The translations under genes and the position numbers were made by a program. This document shows positions 23,801 to 35,400 of a DNA stretch of 64,000 nucleotides, piece by piece. Below the pieces are notes generated by a model that made no database searches, was not told the origin of the DNA, and saw only the letters and a list, made by a program, of their open reading frames with translations. Positions within the stretch are counted from its first letter, which is position 1; each line of letters begins with the position of its first letter. The stretch comes from Eurosta solidaginis (lineage: Eukaryota > Arthropoda > Insecta > Diptera > Tephritidae), in contig NC_090319.1 in NCBI RefSeq assembly GCF_040869045.1, positions 304,594,998 through 304,658,997 of the forward strand, written 5' to 3'.

Positions 23801-24231
23801 GTATATTAACCTGGGTCCATTTGTATGGACGAAAGTTAACCGAAATCGCACCATAGGATTTGGGCTCAGGAAAAAGAAGTTCCACTACGTATACCCAAAA
23901 AATAATAATTTTCGAGCCTGCGAAAAAAAAATGGCGAAAGGGTAAAGTTTCCGACCAAAACACTCCCCAAAACACAAAAAGTATTTTTTTTTTTTCAAAA
24001 AACTGTTGTAAAAACGTTGGCGATAACAGTTTTTTACAAAAAAAAAAAAAAATTTTTTTGGGTTTTGGGGAGTGTGTTGGTCGAAAAATTGACCCTTTCG
24101 TCATTTTTTTTCGCAAGCTCGAAAATTATTTTTTTGGGTATGCTTAGTAGAACTTTTTTTTCCCGAGCCCAAATCCTATCGAAAAATCGATGGCGCGATA
24201 TCGGTTAATAAATCGCCCCAGTCTAATGTAT
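23801..24231. mobile_element. Fold-back (palindromic) element, copy 2
   Basis: Same inverted-arm structure as 1565-1987. The short core reads CTGTTGTAAAAACGTTGG (24002 on), the reverse complement of the core in copy 1, so the two copies differ in core orientation while the arms look the same either way. Short open frames on both strands are a by-product of the palindrome. Confidence 0.8.
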
Positions 24232-24309
24232 ATCGCTGTATAGGAATTTGCATCATTCCGAATTTTTCTGCTGCAACAGAAAACGAATTCAACTTTATGC
24301 TACAAAGCC

Positions 24310-24755
24310 GACGCCAAAAACCAGCAACACCTTATGCGGGGCCCCCAGCGGGTTAGGGGATCAGAATATACTCGCGGTAGGTATGCCTGTGGTAAGAGGC
24401 GACTAAAATACCAGATTGAAGGGGCTGTGTAGCGCAACCCTTCATGTTGCCAGCGCAATATATAGCTTCTCCAAACCCAATTGTCAACCTCACCTATCCG
24501 CGGCGAATCCTGTTTCACTAACAGACGAGGCTCTGGCGACCCCAAGCTCCTCATGGAACTTGGGGGTGGGGTGGGAGGGAATGGCCTGAAGGTTTAATGT
24601 GGCCACATAAATCGTTCCCGAGATGGTCGGGCTAGCACCTTAATGGTGCTATGGTACCGGAGCGTACCGGATCTGTATCCGGCAAAGGACCATCACATCG
24701 ATAACACTCCCCAAAGCCTTCGGGGAGCAACCTTATCGCTACAACAACAACAACC
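24310..24755 (+). mobile_element. CAA-tailed retroelement 3' end, most complete copy
   Basis: Runs from TTATGCGGGGCCCCCAGCGG through GGTAGGTATGCCTGTGGTAA, GAGGCGACTAAAATACC, AACCCAATTGTCAACCTCACC, CGAGATGGTCGGGCTAGC and CGGATCTGTATCCGGCAAAG to AACACTCCCCAAAGCCTTCG and a CAA tail. It has no protein frame. Family members in this window: 1099-1542, 18745-19068, 20575-20635, 30985-31233 and 32385-32490. Interpreted as the 3' end of a non-LTR retrotransposon or a SINE that shares that end. Confidence 0.75.
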
Positions 24756-24839
24756 TTATGCGGGGTGCAGACCCGTTATGAGATTTATAAAATTTGTTGA
24801 AATTTAACATGATTGCTATCTACGAAAGGTGATTAAAGG

Positions 24840-25140
24840 TGTGGTTTATTTATTGTCTGTACGCAAAAATCGGGGATAGCATTTTGATATACCTGGGCCC
24901 CTCCAAGGCCGGGCCCGGGGTAAATGACCCTTCAGCCTCCTCCCCCTCTCGTCGGGCCTGTACAACCGCTCTTTCACGGGCGTTAAAGGGCACTGCTCGC
25001 AAACAGCTTTGCAAGGTCCACCCGCTGACCATCGAGCTGTCGGCACATGTACCTCCAATTCTTGGCACATATATGGTATGGTTGTTAGCTAAAAGGCGGA
25101 TGCGCTGGAAAAGTAGGAAGCAACCATGCTGAAAGAACAT
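24840..25140. other. GC-rich segment of unknown origin
   Basis: Open in several frames on both strands (97 aa plus; 96 and 74 aa minus), which happens easily in GC-rich DNA lacking AT-rich stop codons. The composition is unlike its neighbours and may be a fragment of retroelement coding sequence. No domain recognised. Confidence 0.35.
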
Positions 25141-25306
25141 CCAAAATTTACCAGTACACCAAGTAGGAAAAAAAATCTACCAGATATTAAATGAGCCAAA
25201 AAAGTGGCTACCACACATCCCACACATATATGCACTTATAAAAATATGTTTTTAAGAACTGGTTTCGATAACCCCTCTCATTTTTAGTATTAGTTGTAAC
25301 TTTCAT

Positions 25307-25336
25307 TATATACATTTTGTTATAGATAATTCAGTC
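25307..25336 (+). promoter_or_regulatory. Putative core promoter of Psat
   Basis: TATATA at 25307-25312 lies about 21-26 bases before the A of an insect initiator match TCAGTC (25331-25336, A at 25333). A near-match to the downstream promoter element (AGTTT) sits at +28 to +32. The initiator is 93 bases before the ATG. Start site inferred from motifs only. A polypyrimidine plus AG at 25381-25395 could instead be the acceptor of a 5' UTR intron, which would put the true promoter further upstream. Confidence 0.35.
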
Positions 25337-25425
25337 TGAATTAGAAGCCGCTTTAGTACAGTTTGTTTATTTTGAATTAATTTTTTACTTTCCAGTTACT
25401 TATTTTTATAATTTCAAAAGTCAAA

Positions 25426-25470
25426 ATGGTCATCAATTTTGCTGCCGGTCCTGCTAAATTACCAGAAGAG
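25426..25470 (+). CDS. Psat: Psat coding exon 1 (15 codons)
   Basis: Encodes [15 protein letters not shown] and ends in phase 0 before the donor GTTAGT at 25471. It is too short to be found by ORF length, but the N-terminal class V motif and the exact phase match to exon 2 (VLKEVQANL) support it. Confidence 0.93.
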
Positions 25471-28400
25471 GTTAGTTTAAACTGGTTCGGAGTGAACAAC
25501 ATTTTTTTGATGGAGAGACTCAAAGGCCCGCGGTTTATCTCATCAGCGTTTCCTTTGTCAATATTGAATCTGCAAAAGGTGTGCATATTTTGACTTTTTG
25601 TGTGATAAGTTTCTAGGCAGCATTAAAATGACTTACTCATCGGAAAGTAACACAGCCTTAGCACTAGAATAGGAGAGGTTAAAAAACCCTCGAAGTGCAG
25701 CTTATCAATAAGAATTTAAAATTGAATCGGTCATGGCATTTCAGCGTAAAAGTGTGCAGTTGTAAGCAGTAAAATGGCATTGGGCTAGATCTAGTGCTAT
25801 AGTCAAATGGTTTAGCTCCCCGCTGGTTTAGAGCTAGTCGAGTTTTTTGTGGGGTATGTGCAAACAATTTGCTTATGTACTTAAGTTATGGAAAACAACA
25901 ATGTGATAACAACAACGTAGAAATTTAAAAATAAGACCAGAGGTGCACTCCCAAGAAGAGAATTGTTGGAAAAACAATCAGCCCGAAAAACACAATAATA
26001 AGTAATTATTTACTTAAGTTAATCGTTATTTGCGTTCAACAATGATATTATGGAAACTGAGGTTTCGGCAGGAAAAACTTTACTTGGCAAGTCCACTTAG
26101 CAACCAAGTATAATGCAGTGTTATCGTTCGCTGTGTGAAAACATCAACGTATTCCCAGCGCGAAAATCATGAGATCGCCGCCGCTACCTGGCTAAGGCCC
26201 ACCAATCTTCCTAAATTATTTTTCCTATAATACTGGCCGGTTATGAGATCCTCATTTCGTACCTCAGGTCAATTACTTGGTCAGATCAAAATTGAGCTGT
26301 TGTCAAGAGCTGTTCTGGCTGAGTTTCTATTTTCCAAACTTTGCTTTATGCTGCTTTATCGTCAGATCCAACTTTCGCCCTTCAAATAAGGAACGCAAAA
26401 CGGGGTGAGTGATAAGCCCGATGTTAGCTATGTTGTTGTTGTAGTTTTTGTTGCAAATTTAAAAACAAATTACGGATATGGGTAGCGCTTTCCTACATAT
26501 GAATCCGTTGCGAGCGTTTACGATACGGGTATATTCTAGGCCCGTAAGCCACTGGGATAGCGAATATGTCTAATAGCAACTACCAGCAACAGACTTCAGT
26601 ACCTGTAATAGTATACGTTTTTGAGACTTAACAAAATTTAGGCAACTTCTTTCGTACTATCGAAATGTACGAAAAAAAGTTATACGAGTCAATTCGATCT
26701 TACTGGCTTCTGTCCAAGTTTTGGCGTGTTGTGAAAATCTGTTCGTTAGTAAACGAGCCAGGTCTGAAGTCGCACTGACAAGACAGACTACTTGCAGATG
26801 CCAACTACCCCCTTTACTTGCTTCTACCCCTCCGGTAAAGATGAATTGAGCGAAGAACTAATTTGTGGTAGTGAATTGATGAACTTGTTGGGAGCTCGAG
26901 GTTAGTTGCAAATTCACCTTGCCTGATCACTGTAATGGCTTGCAAGTGGAGGTGGTAGCGTTTAAGGATGCTGTGGATATCATGGTATCCAGTGATCTTA
27001 CAGTAATTTCGCATTTACTAGGCCAAGCGGTCAGGAACGCTTAAACTGGTAGGTCAATAAAACCCCCTACATAGATGGCAGAGTTAAGTACCAGAACTCA
27101 TAGTATCAAATCACTAGTTCCTCATCGTAGCACTAGACCTATCAAAAGCTTTTGATACGGTCAACCATGGCTCGTTACTACAAGACCTGGAAGGGTCTAC
27201 CCTTCCCCCATGTCTTAAAAGGTGGACCGCAAATTATCTGGGTGGTCGGCAGGCATCGGTGCAATTTAGAAACGAAACATCAAAACCAAGGAGAATTAAA
27301 AAAGGGGTGCCACAGGGTGGTGTCCTATCTCCACTTCTGTTTAATTTCTACATATATAAGCTACCTTCACCACCGGAAGGAGTCACAATCGTTTCCTACG
27401 CCGATGATTGCAGAATAATGGCCACAGGCCCAGACCCAAAGATCGATGCGCTATGCGCTTGTAACAAAATCCTTAAATCCCTCGCTGGCAGTACTTGGAA
27501 AAAAGATAAAGAAACGCTCATGACTACATACAAAGTAATTAGCCAGCCGATTACGTGCTACGCGTCACCAATATGGTCGCCAAGCCTAAAAATTACCCAC
27601 TGGAAGAAACTACAGGCCTGCCAAAATACTGCTCTCAGAATCGCCACGGGCTGTCTTCTTATGTCCCCAGAACACTATCTGCATAATGAGGCGAGAATAC
27701 TCACCACCAGGGAGAGAAATGAGATGCTGACCAAACAGTTCCTGTTGACTACCCAGAAACCTGGGCATCCCAACAGACATCTGATTGATGAACCAGCACC
27801 GCCTAGGGGCTTAAGGAGTCATCTCCGTAAGCATTTTGAAGAAATACGGCACCTGAGAACCCAGCCGTATGAAGCGAAAAAACACAAGCAGGTCCTTGGT
27901 GAACTCCATAAACAGGCGTCGGACCTTTATGCCGGGAATTGCCCGGTGAATCCAGTACTTAAAGAAAAGTATCCAAAACTCGCGGAAGAGGAACGCATAC
28001 TCCCCAGGGAAACGCGTGTCACTCTTGCTCAACTTCGTTCTGGATACTGTAACAGGTTAAACTCTTACCTATCCAAAATCAACCCCGACATACAAAATGT
28101 ATGCCCCGCTTGCAATGTGTCCCCATATGACACCAACCATCTCTTTCATTGTAATGTGGAACCAACGCCTCTAACACCCCTTTCCTTATCTCCACCCCTG
28201 TTAAAACGGCAAGTTTCCTTGGACTCCCGTTAGAGGATATTGATGACAATTTATGATCGGTCGCGGCTATTAGGTGGGGCGAGCATTGCTACAACAACAA
28301 CAACAACAACTAGTTCCTCTTGGCAATCATAAAAATGTACGACAATAAATATTTTTTAGACCCCTGCAAAGAAAGTGATAAATCCACTCCTCATCCTTTC

Positions 28401-30671
28401 AGCTTCTGCAGACGGAACTTGTTGGTATTCGCTACCGTCGGGGTATCAAAGCGATAGCACTATATCCTGTCATGAAATTTTCTCACTGTAGATATATTTT
28501 GTTTGCTAAAGAAACACGTTCTCTTCCTTTCCGATCATGGCCGCAGGAGTCTTGGGACTTCTCAATAATCCTGGCTGGTCAATTATTCATTAATTTTCGC
28601 ATGATGTGGGCTATGGTGGTCATACAAAGTTGTCCGTCTCGTTTATTTTCTGTGCATAGCCTTTACGAAGCTCATGGTAAGTTTGTTCCCTTCGATATTG
28701 CTATCCCCGCGGAGTTATCAATCAAAAGGTAAAATAGCAGCAATATTCAACACACTCCATACCCTTTCCAATTTTATCAAAGGAAATCCTAGTTCCTTCC
28801 ATGCATCCTGGCATTCAGCAAAGATCCTTATGATGGCCATTGAGGCCTACTTTCTCTGTACAATCTGCTCTCTCTATGGTTTAGGCTCCCGTTTGACTAA
28901 CATTGTTAAGTTGTGTGTGCTATTCAGCGATATATCCATCATCCAGTATCCTAAGTTTATTTCCTTCCGCCTTTTGCCCTCTTAATGTGTGTTATACTTG
29001 CATTTAAAAGGAATCCTTGTTAGTTACCTGCCTTCTGGAACAATGTCGCTTTGATGCGGATCGCCCGAATTTGAGTACGATAGTAATTGGGGTCACAGTC
29101 CTCCCACCACAAATAAAATACCATTTGCGTTCTTTTTTTATAGGACGGTGATTTCAGGCTTACAAAGCAGTCACTACGAATGGGCTCATCTCAAGTTGTA
29201 TTTACTTTGCATTGGAAGTGGTTTTTATGTGGCAAGTCCTTAAGCGGGAGCAAAGTCCGGGAGTTTATTTTGTTAAACAGACGCTGCGAACTTCAGCAAG
29301 ACTTGGATACGTACTTATTTTTTAAACTTGATCGGAAAAGCACTAGGGAAATGCTTTCAGGATGATATTATGCTAACTCTCCCGGTGTTACCTCACCAAT
29401 GACTTTCCTCCGCTAGTTTCTCTCTGGATTTAGCTTTTTGCATATATTTCTAAAATATCGGGATTCTTGATTTTTTGGCACTGCCATGGTTCGCCAAACT
29501 GATAAGAGTTATGATGCTCAGAGATACGTTCTAACAGGTTCTCAAACATATTTTTTAACAGGTTCTGAAAGAAGTGCAAGCGAATTTAATCAATTGCAAT
29601 GGAACTGGTATTTCAGTGATGGAAATGTCACATCGGTCAGCAAATTATGCCGCCATACAGGAGGCGGCTTTGAATGATCTCCGCGATATACTTAACCTGC
29701 CAGCAAACTATAAAATATTGTTCATGCAAGGTGGTGGCACCGGACAATTCGCTGCTGTATGCTTTAATCTTTTAGGACGTACGGGAGTAGCAGATTATGT
29801 TGTGACAGGTTCTTGGTCTGCCAAAGCAGCCAAAGAAGCGGAACAATATGGCAAAGTTAATTTGGTTATACCAAAAGAAAAGAAATTCACAACAATACCT
29901 ACAGAAGAAACGTGGAAACTTGATCCGAATGCATCATATCTATATTATTGTGATAATGAGACCGTGGATGGAGTCGAATTCGATTTTGTGCCTGAAATAC
30001 CAAATGGTGTGCCAGTCGTTTGTGATATGTCTTCGAATTTCCTGTCGCGTCCATTTGATATTACAAAATTTGGTTTGATCTTTGCCGGTGCACAAAAGAA
30101 TATTGGACCTGCCGGTGTCACGGTGGTCATCGTACGTGAAGATCTCATTGGGCATCATACGAAAGAGACACCGTCCATTTTGAATTTTGCACAAATGGAT
30201 AAAAATGCTTCGCTACTCAATACGCCACCCACATTTTGGTAAATATTACGTTGTTGGTGTTTTCAATTTTCAAACAATTTTAACATTTTTTTTTACAGTA
30301 TTTACGTAATGGGTTTGGTATTTAAATGGATTAAGCGTAACGGTGGTGTTGCTAGTATGGCTAAGGCATCTGCGATTAAATCAAGACTCATCTATGATGT
30401 TATCGATAAATCGAATGGTTTCTATAGTTGCCCAGTGGAGAAACGCGTGCGCTCCCGCATGAATGTACCCTTCCGTATTGGAAGTAGTGTTGGTGTCGAT
30501 GCATTGGAAAAAGATTTTCTAGCACAGGCTGAAAGCCAAGGAATGCTTCAGTTGAAGGGACACCGTTCCGTAGGTGGTATAAGAGCTTCGCTGTATAATG
30601 CGATTACAGTTGTCGAAACAGAGCAGTTAGCCAAACTCATGACAGAATTTGCTTTAAATAATAAGATTTAA
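25426..30671 (+). CDS. Psat: Phosphoserine aminotransferase (three coding exons joined)
   Basis: Joined 25426-25470, 29562-30238 and 30299-30671: 1095 bases, 364 aa, close to the usual 360-370. Class V PLP-dependent aminotransferase that converts 3-phosphohydroxypyruvate plus glutamate to phosphoserine in cytosolic serine biosynthesis; presumably acts as a homodimer. Visible motifs: FAAGPAKLP (residues 5-13), MSHRS (37-41), GGGTGQF (72-78), [11 protein letters not shown] (98-108), CDNETVDG (145-152), CDMSSN (169-174), AGAQKN with the PLP Schiff-base lysine at 194, SRMNVPFRI (293-301) and [11 protein letters not shown] (328-338). No signal peptide. The start context TCAAAATGG fits the fly consensus, and the N terminus is the conserved one. 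All splice junctions obey GT-AG and keep frame. This is the only host gene supported here. The symbol follows the human/fly usage for this enzyme. Confidence 0.97.
27124..28233 (+). pseudogene. Reverse transcriptase C-terminal part (Jockey-type), internally deleted
   Basis: One uninterrupted frame from 27124 (the first Met-like GTG is at 27259). It has RT motif [14 protein letters not shown] (27130-27168); motif B region, [16 protein letters not shown]; and the catalytic YADD at 27397-27408. Right after it, residues that normally carry the thumb region are missing: KIDALCACN joins directly to [11 protein letters not shown], where Jockey-type elements usually have about 80 more residues. The C-terminal part ([20 protein letters not shown]-like, [10 protein letters not shown]) and a Cys/His pair near the end (CPACN..H..HC) follow. 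Without the N-terminal endonuclease, ORF1 and the thumb it is not autonomous. Confidence 0.88.
27124..28308 (+). mobile_element. 5'-truncated Jockey-like non-LTR retrotransposon in Psat intron 1
   Basis: Bounded by an 11-bp target-site duplication ACTAGTTCCTC (27113-27123 and 28309-28319) and ending in a CAACAACAACAACAAC tail. It begins inside the reverse transcriptase domain and is in the same orientation as the host gene. The open frame that fills most of it ends at 28233, followed by a short 3' UTR. The exact duplication indicates a fairly recent insertion. Confidence 0.9.
29562..30238 (+). CDS. Psat: Psat coding exon 2
   Basis: Residues 16-240 plus two bases of codon 241. Starts GTTCTGAAAGAAGTG (VLKEV) after the acceptor at 29561 and ends TTTTG before the donor GTAAAT at 30239. 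Contains the PLP lysine and phosphate-binding motifs. Reading on past the donor would meet a stop at once (TGGTAA), confirming the splice. Confidence 0.96.
30239..30298 (+). other. Psat intron 2 (60 bp)
   Basis: GTAAAT donor and a long T tract followed by ACAG; a size typical of short fly introns. Joining TG to T restores a Cys codon and the conserved [11 protein letters not shown] stretch. Confidence 0.95.
30299..30671 (+). CDS. Psat: Psat coding exon 3
   Basis: Residues 241-364 with the C-terminal domain motifs SRMNVPFRI and [11 protein letters not shown], stop TAA at 30669-30671. Confidence 0.96.
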
Positions 30672-30750
30672 AACTATAAAAAAAGGCTGAATTTAAAATA
30701 TTTGTTACGAAAAATGATGTATATAGCATGTTCCAATCATTATATTTAAC

Positions 30751-30756
30751 ATTAAA
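30751..30756 (+). promoter_or_regulatory. Candidate poly(A) signal of Psat
   Basis: ATTAAA 80 bases after the stop codon, followed by T-rich sequence. No AATAAA is closer, so this is the likeliest signal. Confidence 0.5.
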
Positions 30757-30984
30757 TATTATTAAGACATTCTTTCCATCATTGTCTTTTAAGTCCTGGC
30801 TGACAGAAGCTTTGGTATGTGATTCTTGGGGGAGGCGAGACGATGATATTCTCTACTGATTTTGTTGTAACATCAAAAAGTAAAACCGTTTAAACAATTT
30901 TGGCCGTCCAAAAAATCGGGCCCATCGCTTCTTCGTCGCGCCAGTTGAAAACACCAAGGGAACTCAAGTTTACTTTCACTTGGT

Positions 30985-31233
30985 TCTTCCTGTTTCATTA
31001 ACTCGAGGTTCTGGCGACCCCAAGCTCCTCATGGAACTTGCGGTGGGGAGGGAGGGATCGCCTGAAGGTTTAATGTGGCCATATAAATCGCTCCCGAGAT
31101 GGTCGGGCTAGTAACTTGATGGTGCTGTGTTACCGGAGCGTACCGGATCTGTATCCGGCAAAGGGCCAACACATCGATAACACTCCTCAAGGCTTTCTGG
31201 GAGTAACCTTATCGCTACAACAACAACAACAAC
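30985..31233 (+). mobile_element. CAA-tailed retroelement 3' end, 5' truncated
   Basis: Starts in the TTCCTGTTTCATTAACTCG region and continues through GGCGACCCCAAGCTCCTCAT, CCCGAGATGGTCGGGCTAG, CGGATCTGTATCCGGCAAAG and a CGATAACACTCCTCAAGGC hairpin to a CAACAACAACAACAAC tail at about 31217-31232. Plus strand, downstream of Psat. The family is described at 24310-24755. Confidence 0.8.
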
Positions 31234-31662
31234 ATCAGAGTATTCTATGGAGTACCCAGTATGACACAATTCACATTGCGATGTCCTAGGACTGGGCCAT
31301 ATACTCCAGCTCAGCATGACATAAGAGTAATGGAGAACTCCAGTATGACACAAGTGAACCACATAATCCAACGATTTTTGCAGGGATATGCATATCAGCA
31401 TAGAGATCGTTCAACTCATTATTAAATCGGATTCGGTACTGGCAGCTGCCAAAGCGTAGCTGATGTTTTCAGTTTTTATGCTTATGCATCGTAATGGATT
31501 TTCCTTCTCAATTGCCTGCCTAGTCCGAAGTAGCAATTATTGACAAAAGCAATTCTCCGTTGTAGATATATCTAAGATGATATTGTTATTTGTGTTCATG
31601 CTAGTTTTCAAATATTAAAACGAATTACCTTAATATTTTACTATTTTAAAGTTTAGGCTGCC

Positions 31663-31745
31663 GACAGTAACAGAAGGTACTTCGTTTTGTCCTCGTTCAC
31701 CATCAAACCCATTTTTCTACTATCTCTATAACTTTGAAGCAAGCA
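31663..31745 (-). pseudogene. Reverse transcriptase relic
   Basis: The minus strand reads KMGLMVNEDKTKYLLLLSAA, a stretch familiar from endonuclease/RT-type LINEs ('..LGL.VNEDKTKYL..S'). Nothing before or after it stays in frame. Short and degraded. Confidence 0.45.
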
Positions 31746-32384
31746 GGGCTTTTGGTGTGAGCGTTAAGTTCCACGCTTGTGCTATATTTTCCAGCATCAA
31801 GCTAAGAAATTCTTAAGACAGAAGATCATCCTAAAAGATCCATCTAAACCACGTTCATATTCGAACAGCTCAGAGGGATCCTTTCCAGTTCTAATTAAGC
31901 TGGCGGTGTTACTCGACGGCTGTGCAGTATTAATTTTCCAGGAAACTAAATTCAGACAGAACAGCGTGTAGGCAGCTATGTCTTATGCCATGCAAGGCGA
32001 CCTTATGATCGACAAGAAGATGATATATGTCCTACTTTTTTCCGGACCAAAAGCAGTATACTAACCTCTTGGAAGTGAAAGTTGTTGATATGAGTTTAAG
32101 TTGTTTCTGCACTTGATTAAGCTTTTCGTGAGAACGTCATGTAGACTACTGGGAACATTCCGACGCCAACACCAACTTGGCTAAGTTTAGACACACGCAT
32201 GTCTATGCTATGCGCAAAGTACGCAAGGGATCGTTTGTCATCTAGCAGCTTCTCATGCAACATATATACATATTCCTCATTACTGTACGCTCTGAGGGTA
32301 CAGGGTAAGGATAGCAGCTCGAAAGAACAACTTAAACAGGTTGAGAGGCTTGGGATACTCCCATTGTACATAAGTTGAAGGTGC

Positions 32385-32490
32385 TAGTACTAGAACGAAC
32401 CTGATTCATATCCGGCAAAGGTCCATCCACATCCATAAGCCTTCACTAAATTTTTGGAGAATGTTTTTTCGGTTACAACAACAACTGGTA
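32385..32490 (+). mobile_element. CAA-tailed family, diverged fragment
   Basis: GGTGCTAGTACTAGAACG, ATCCGGCAAAGGTCCATCC and GGTTACAACAACAACTGG are diverged equivalents of the family's last 100 bases. Confidence 0.55.
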
Positions 32491-35400
32491 CTTTAATTAT
32501 TTACCGTGGCATAATCATTTGGGGGGTTCAGACCGAAAAAATCGTGCTTTTGATTTTAAGGAACACCTTAATGTTCAAATATTCATTAGTGTTCTCATAT
32601 AAACCAATTTACTTATTAAAGTCCATATCTCTCAAATACGCTTTTGCTAAAGTAACCTTGATCTTGTGTGAAAACACTTTTGTATAGGGTGTACCATTTA
32701 AAGCTTTTTAAGAACTTAACATTGTATTATCTTACCGTTATAATACTTATATTTTTTTTTGTGCCTTTTAACCTATAACTAATGAGTATATGCCAGCGTC
32801 TAACAATCCAAACGATTTTGAGAGAGTCCAATAAAACACGCTATTATCCCATTTCTTCTTGACAATAAGTGATGGTCAAAGGTAACTTCCTTCTCCACTT
32901 GATCATTCCAACGCTGGGGTAAGTAAGTGTTGAGAGAATTGTTCTTTATCCTAAGCATTGCCATTGAGCGTATTTATCAAAATGCAAAATTTATGTTTGT
33001 TAAGACAATAGCGACCGGTGGGGTAGAAATAAATCTATCGTCGCAAAATGAAGTCGCGTAAATTTCGCTCTTCGCTTTCATTTTGTTCACCTTCATGTAA
33101 TTACGGGGATTCTATTTTTGACTAGGCGAAGTTCGTCGCGTTTATCGCATTGTGTTTCAAGCATTATAGATAGACACGATCTAAACACCTTATTCTTATC
33201 CTTATCTTTAATATTACCGTAAATGAAAAGTAACAGTTTTTGAGACACCCTTTGTTTGGATTTTAGGGCTGATTACATTCAACACGCCGTCTACAGACCA
33301 CAACCACAATAAAGCAAAGCTTGACGACAACCATAGCCAAGCATTGGATTCTTGATTACTTTGAAAGCGGCAGCCACCAATATAAATTACAGCAAACGGT
33401 AGCGAAAAATTTTGAAAAAAACGCCCAAAATAATGATTTTAGCTTTTATTATCTTTTAGTTCCTTTCTATTTTAATTTTTATTTACTGTCGCTTCCCTAA
33501 AATAGAATTAGGTTTAATCTGGCTACAACTGCTTTCGTGATTGATTGTCGGCTGCTCTGTCGCGCCGAAAATAACGACAATCATAAGCCGGGGTGAGCGT
33601 GAGCTTAGCACCTGCTAAGCGACCATATATGTATACGATAAGCGAGAGCACAATGGCTACTTCGTCAAAATCAACGACAGCCTGTACGGCCATCGAAATC
33701 AAACTAAATAAATAATTGATTTTGCTTTCTTGCTCACTACGCGTTCGTGTTTACTAACCCATTCTCAATTTGGTAACCGTGTAAATGTAGTGGTGCCCAC
33801 CGCTGATCATAAGAACAAGTGTAAAATAATATGACAGATGTAGACGCTACACTGGCGTCGTGAATGTAATCAGCCCTTTTATTACAAAACAAGGTTGGTA
33901 CACTTTCCATGCGTCTCTCGCTTTGGAAGTTTACTTCTTTTTCCAATTAGTGCTCAAGCAGCTTTTGATCAAAGCGGTTTATTAATCAGTGTTCAGCGGC
34001 GACTTATTAAGTGAGATTTTCGTTTATAGATACATATTTCACCATTACATTCCCGGGTTTAACGCGCATTTTTGCCGGTATCATTAGTGAAGCGTTTTTC
34101 ACATTTAGTGTACTGCATTTATTACTAAATTAAGGTAAATTTTATGTAAAAAAGTTGCAAATAATACCCATATGTATTTGTATAATTCCTTTTACATAAA
34201 AACCATTCGATTTCAAAAAGTTTTGTTTCTGTAGTTGGTAAAACTCACCACTGGAAGATGGATCAGTGTATATCAACAAAATTTTATCACTTTGTCGGTG
34301 ATCTTACATTGGTACTTACATATTTACGTATATCCATACATACATACATACCTAAGTTAAAACGAAATTTTAAAATTTATATTATTTTTGGAGCAACAAA
34401 TTGAGATAAAGTGAAAACGTGACGCATAAGTTCCTATGCACATACATAATGAATGTCAACGGTACACATAATTTACTACACGCAAAGGTTAAATAAAAGT
34501 CATTGTGGAAGTACCCATTGATCAGCTGTGACGATGTCTCCCCTTGCATGGAAACGTAAAAACAAAGTCAGTGTTCAGAGCTTCCAGCGCAGAGAGCAAA
34601 TATTGCAAAAAAAAATAAAATTTACTTTACCATCACGGTTGCCACACCATGTTTTCATTTGAGACCAAAATTCATCAAAAAAAGGACCAAATTTTTCTAT
34701 TTTTTTTATTGTGATATAAACAATTCACAAAAGTGTCGTAGTCGTTGTTAAATATAAAATTTCAGGGTATTTTCATGGTTTCTTATACAAAATTTTAATA
34801 AACTTAGCGAATAGGAGATTTAATTCAAACTGCACAAATAAACACTACTTTTAGGTATTTTAAAATTTCTTGGATAAGTCTATGCCTTCACTAACAATAC
34901 GTTTTGAACGTATTTCTACTGACAAAGCTCTTAGTTCCAGCATTATGTTGTTAATTGGAAAGAAATAGAATGTATAGCGCAGTAAGGTTTTTGTAAGAAA
35001 AGGCTAAAAAATTTTGCGTTTTGGTGTAGCCAAACTATGAGCAAACTCAGTAAATCATAAATGATGCTTACTTTTTCCCCTGAACGTTGAAATTTCATAC
35101 CAAAGCGTAGATTTAGTACGTGAGATTTTTGAAAAACTCACATTTACTGAATCTAGCCCCAGGCTTAAATCAAACGTCTTAAAAGTTTCAAATGTGCAAT
35201 AACGGAACCTGATAACTTCAAATGTGCAATAAAGGAACCTGATAACTTTTAAGTAGGTACTAGAAATTAGTTAACAGCGTTGTTATTGAAGTTTTTGGGG
35301 TTCTGTACAAGTTCTTTAAAAGTAAATTTGCTTTATCGCGATTCGTTATTCATTTATAAAGTTACCGCTGTCAAGAAGTATTGCTGCTTTACTTACAGCT

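Larger units (their letters stand above)
25471..29561 (+). other. Psat intron 1 (4.1 kb), transposon-bearing
   Basis: Donor GTTAGT; acceptor TTTTTTAACAG ending 29561. A 5'-truncated LINE insertion lies at 27124-28308. The remaining sequence at 25500-27110 and 28320-29530 has only short chance open frames. Part of it (28440-29470) is less AT-rich than the flanks and may be old retroelement sequence, not identified. Confidence 0.85.

Noticed and set aside
23751..24208. Paired opposite-strand open frames (121, 95 and 63 codons)
   Set aside because: They lie in the palindromic fold-back element and mirror each other.
24840..25140. Overlapping open frames of 74-97 codons on both strands
   Set aside because: High GC lowers stop-codon frequency; no domain or homology recognised, and frames on both strands are equally open.
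29574..30242. Psat starting at an internal codon at 29574 and ending at 30242
   Set aside because: This ignores the splice sites: the conserved N terminus is in a separate 15-codon exon and the TGGTAA 'stop' is the donor of intron 2.
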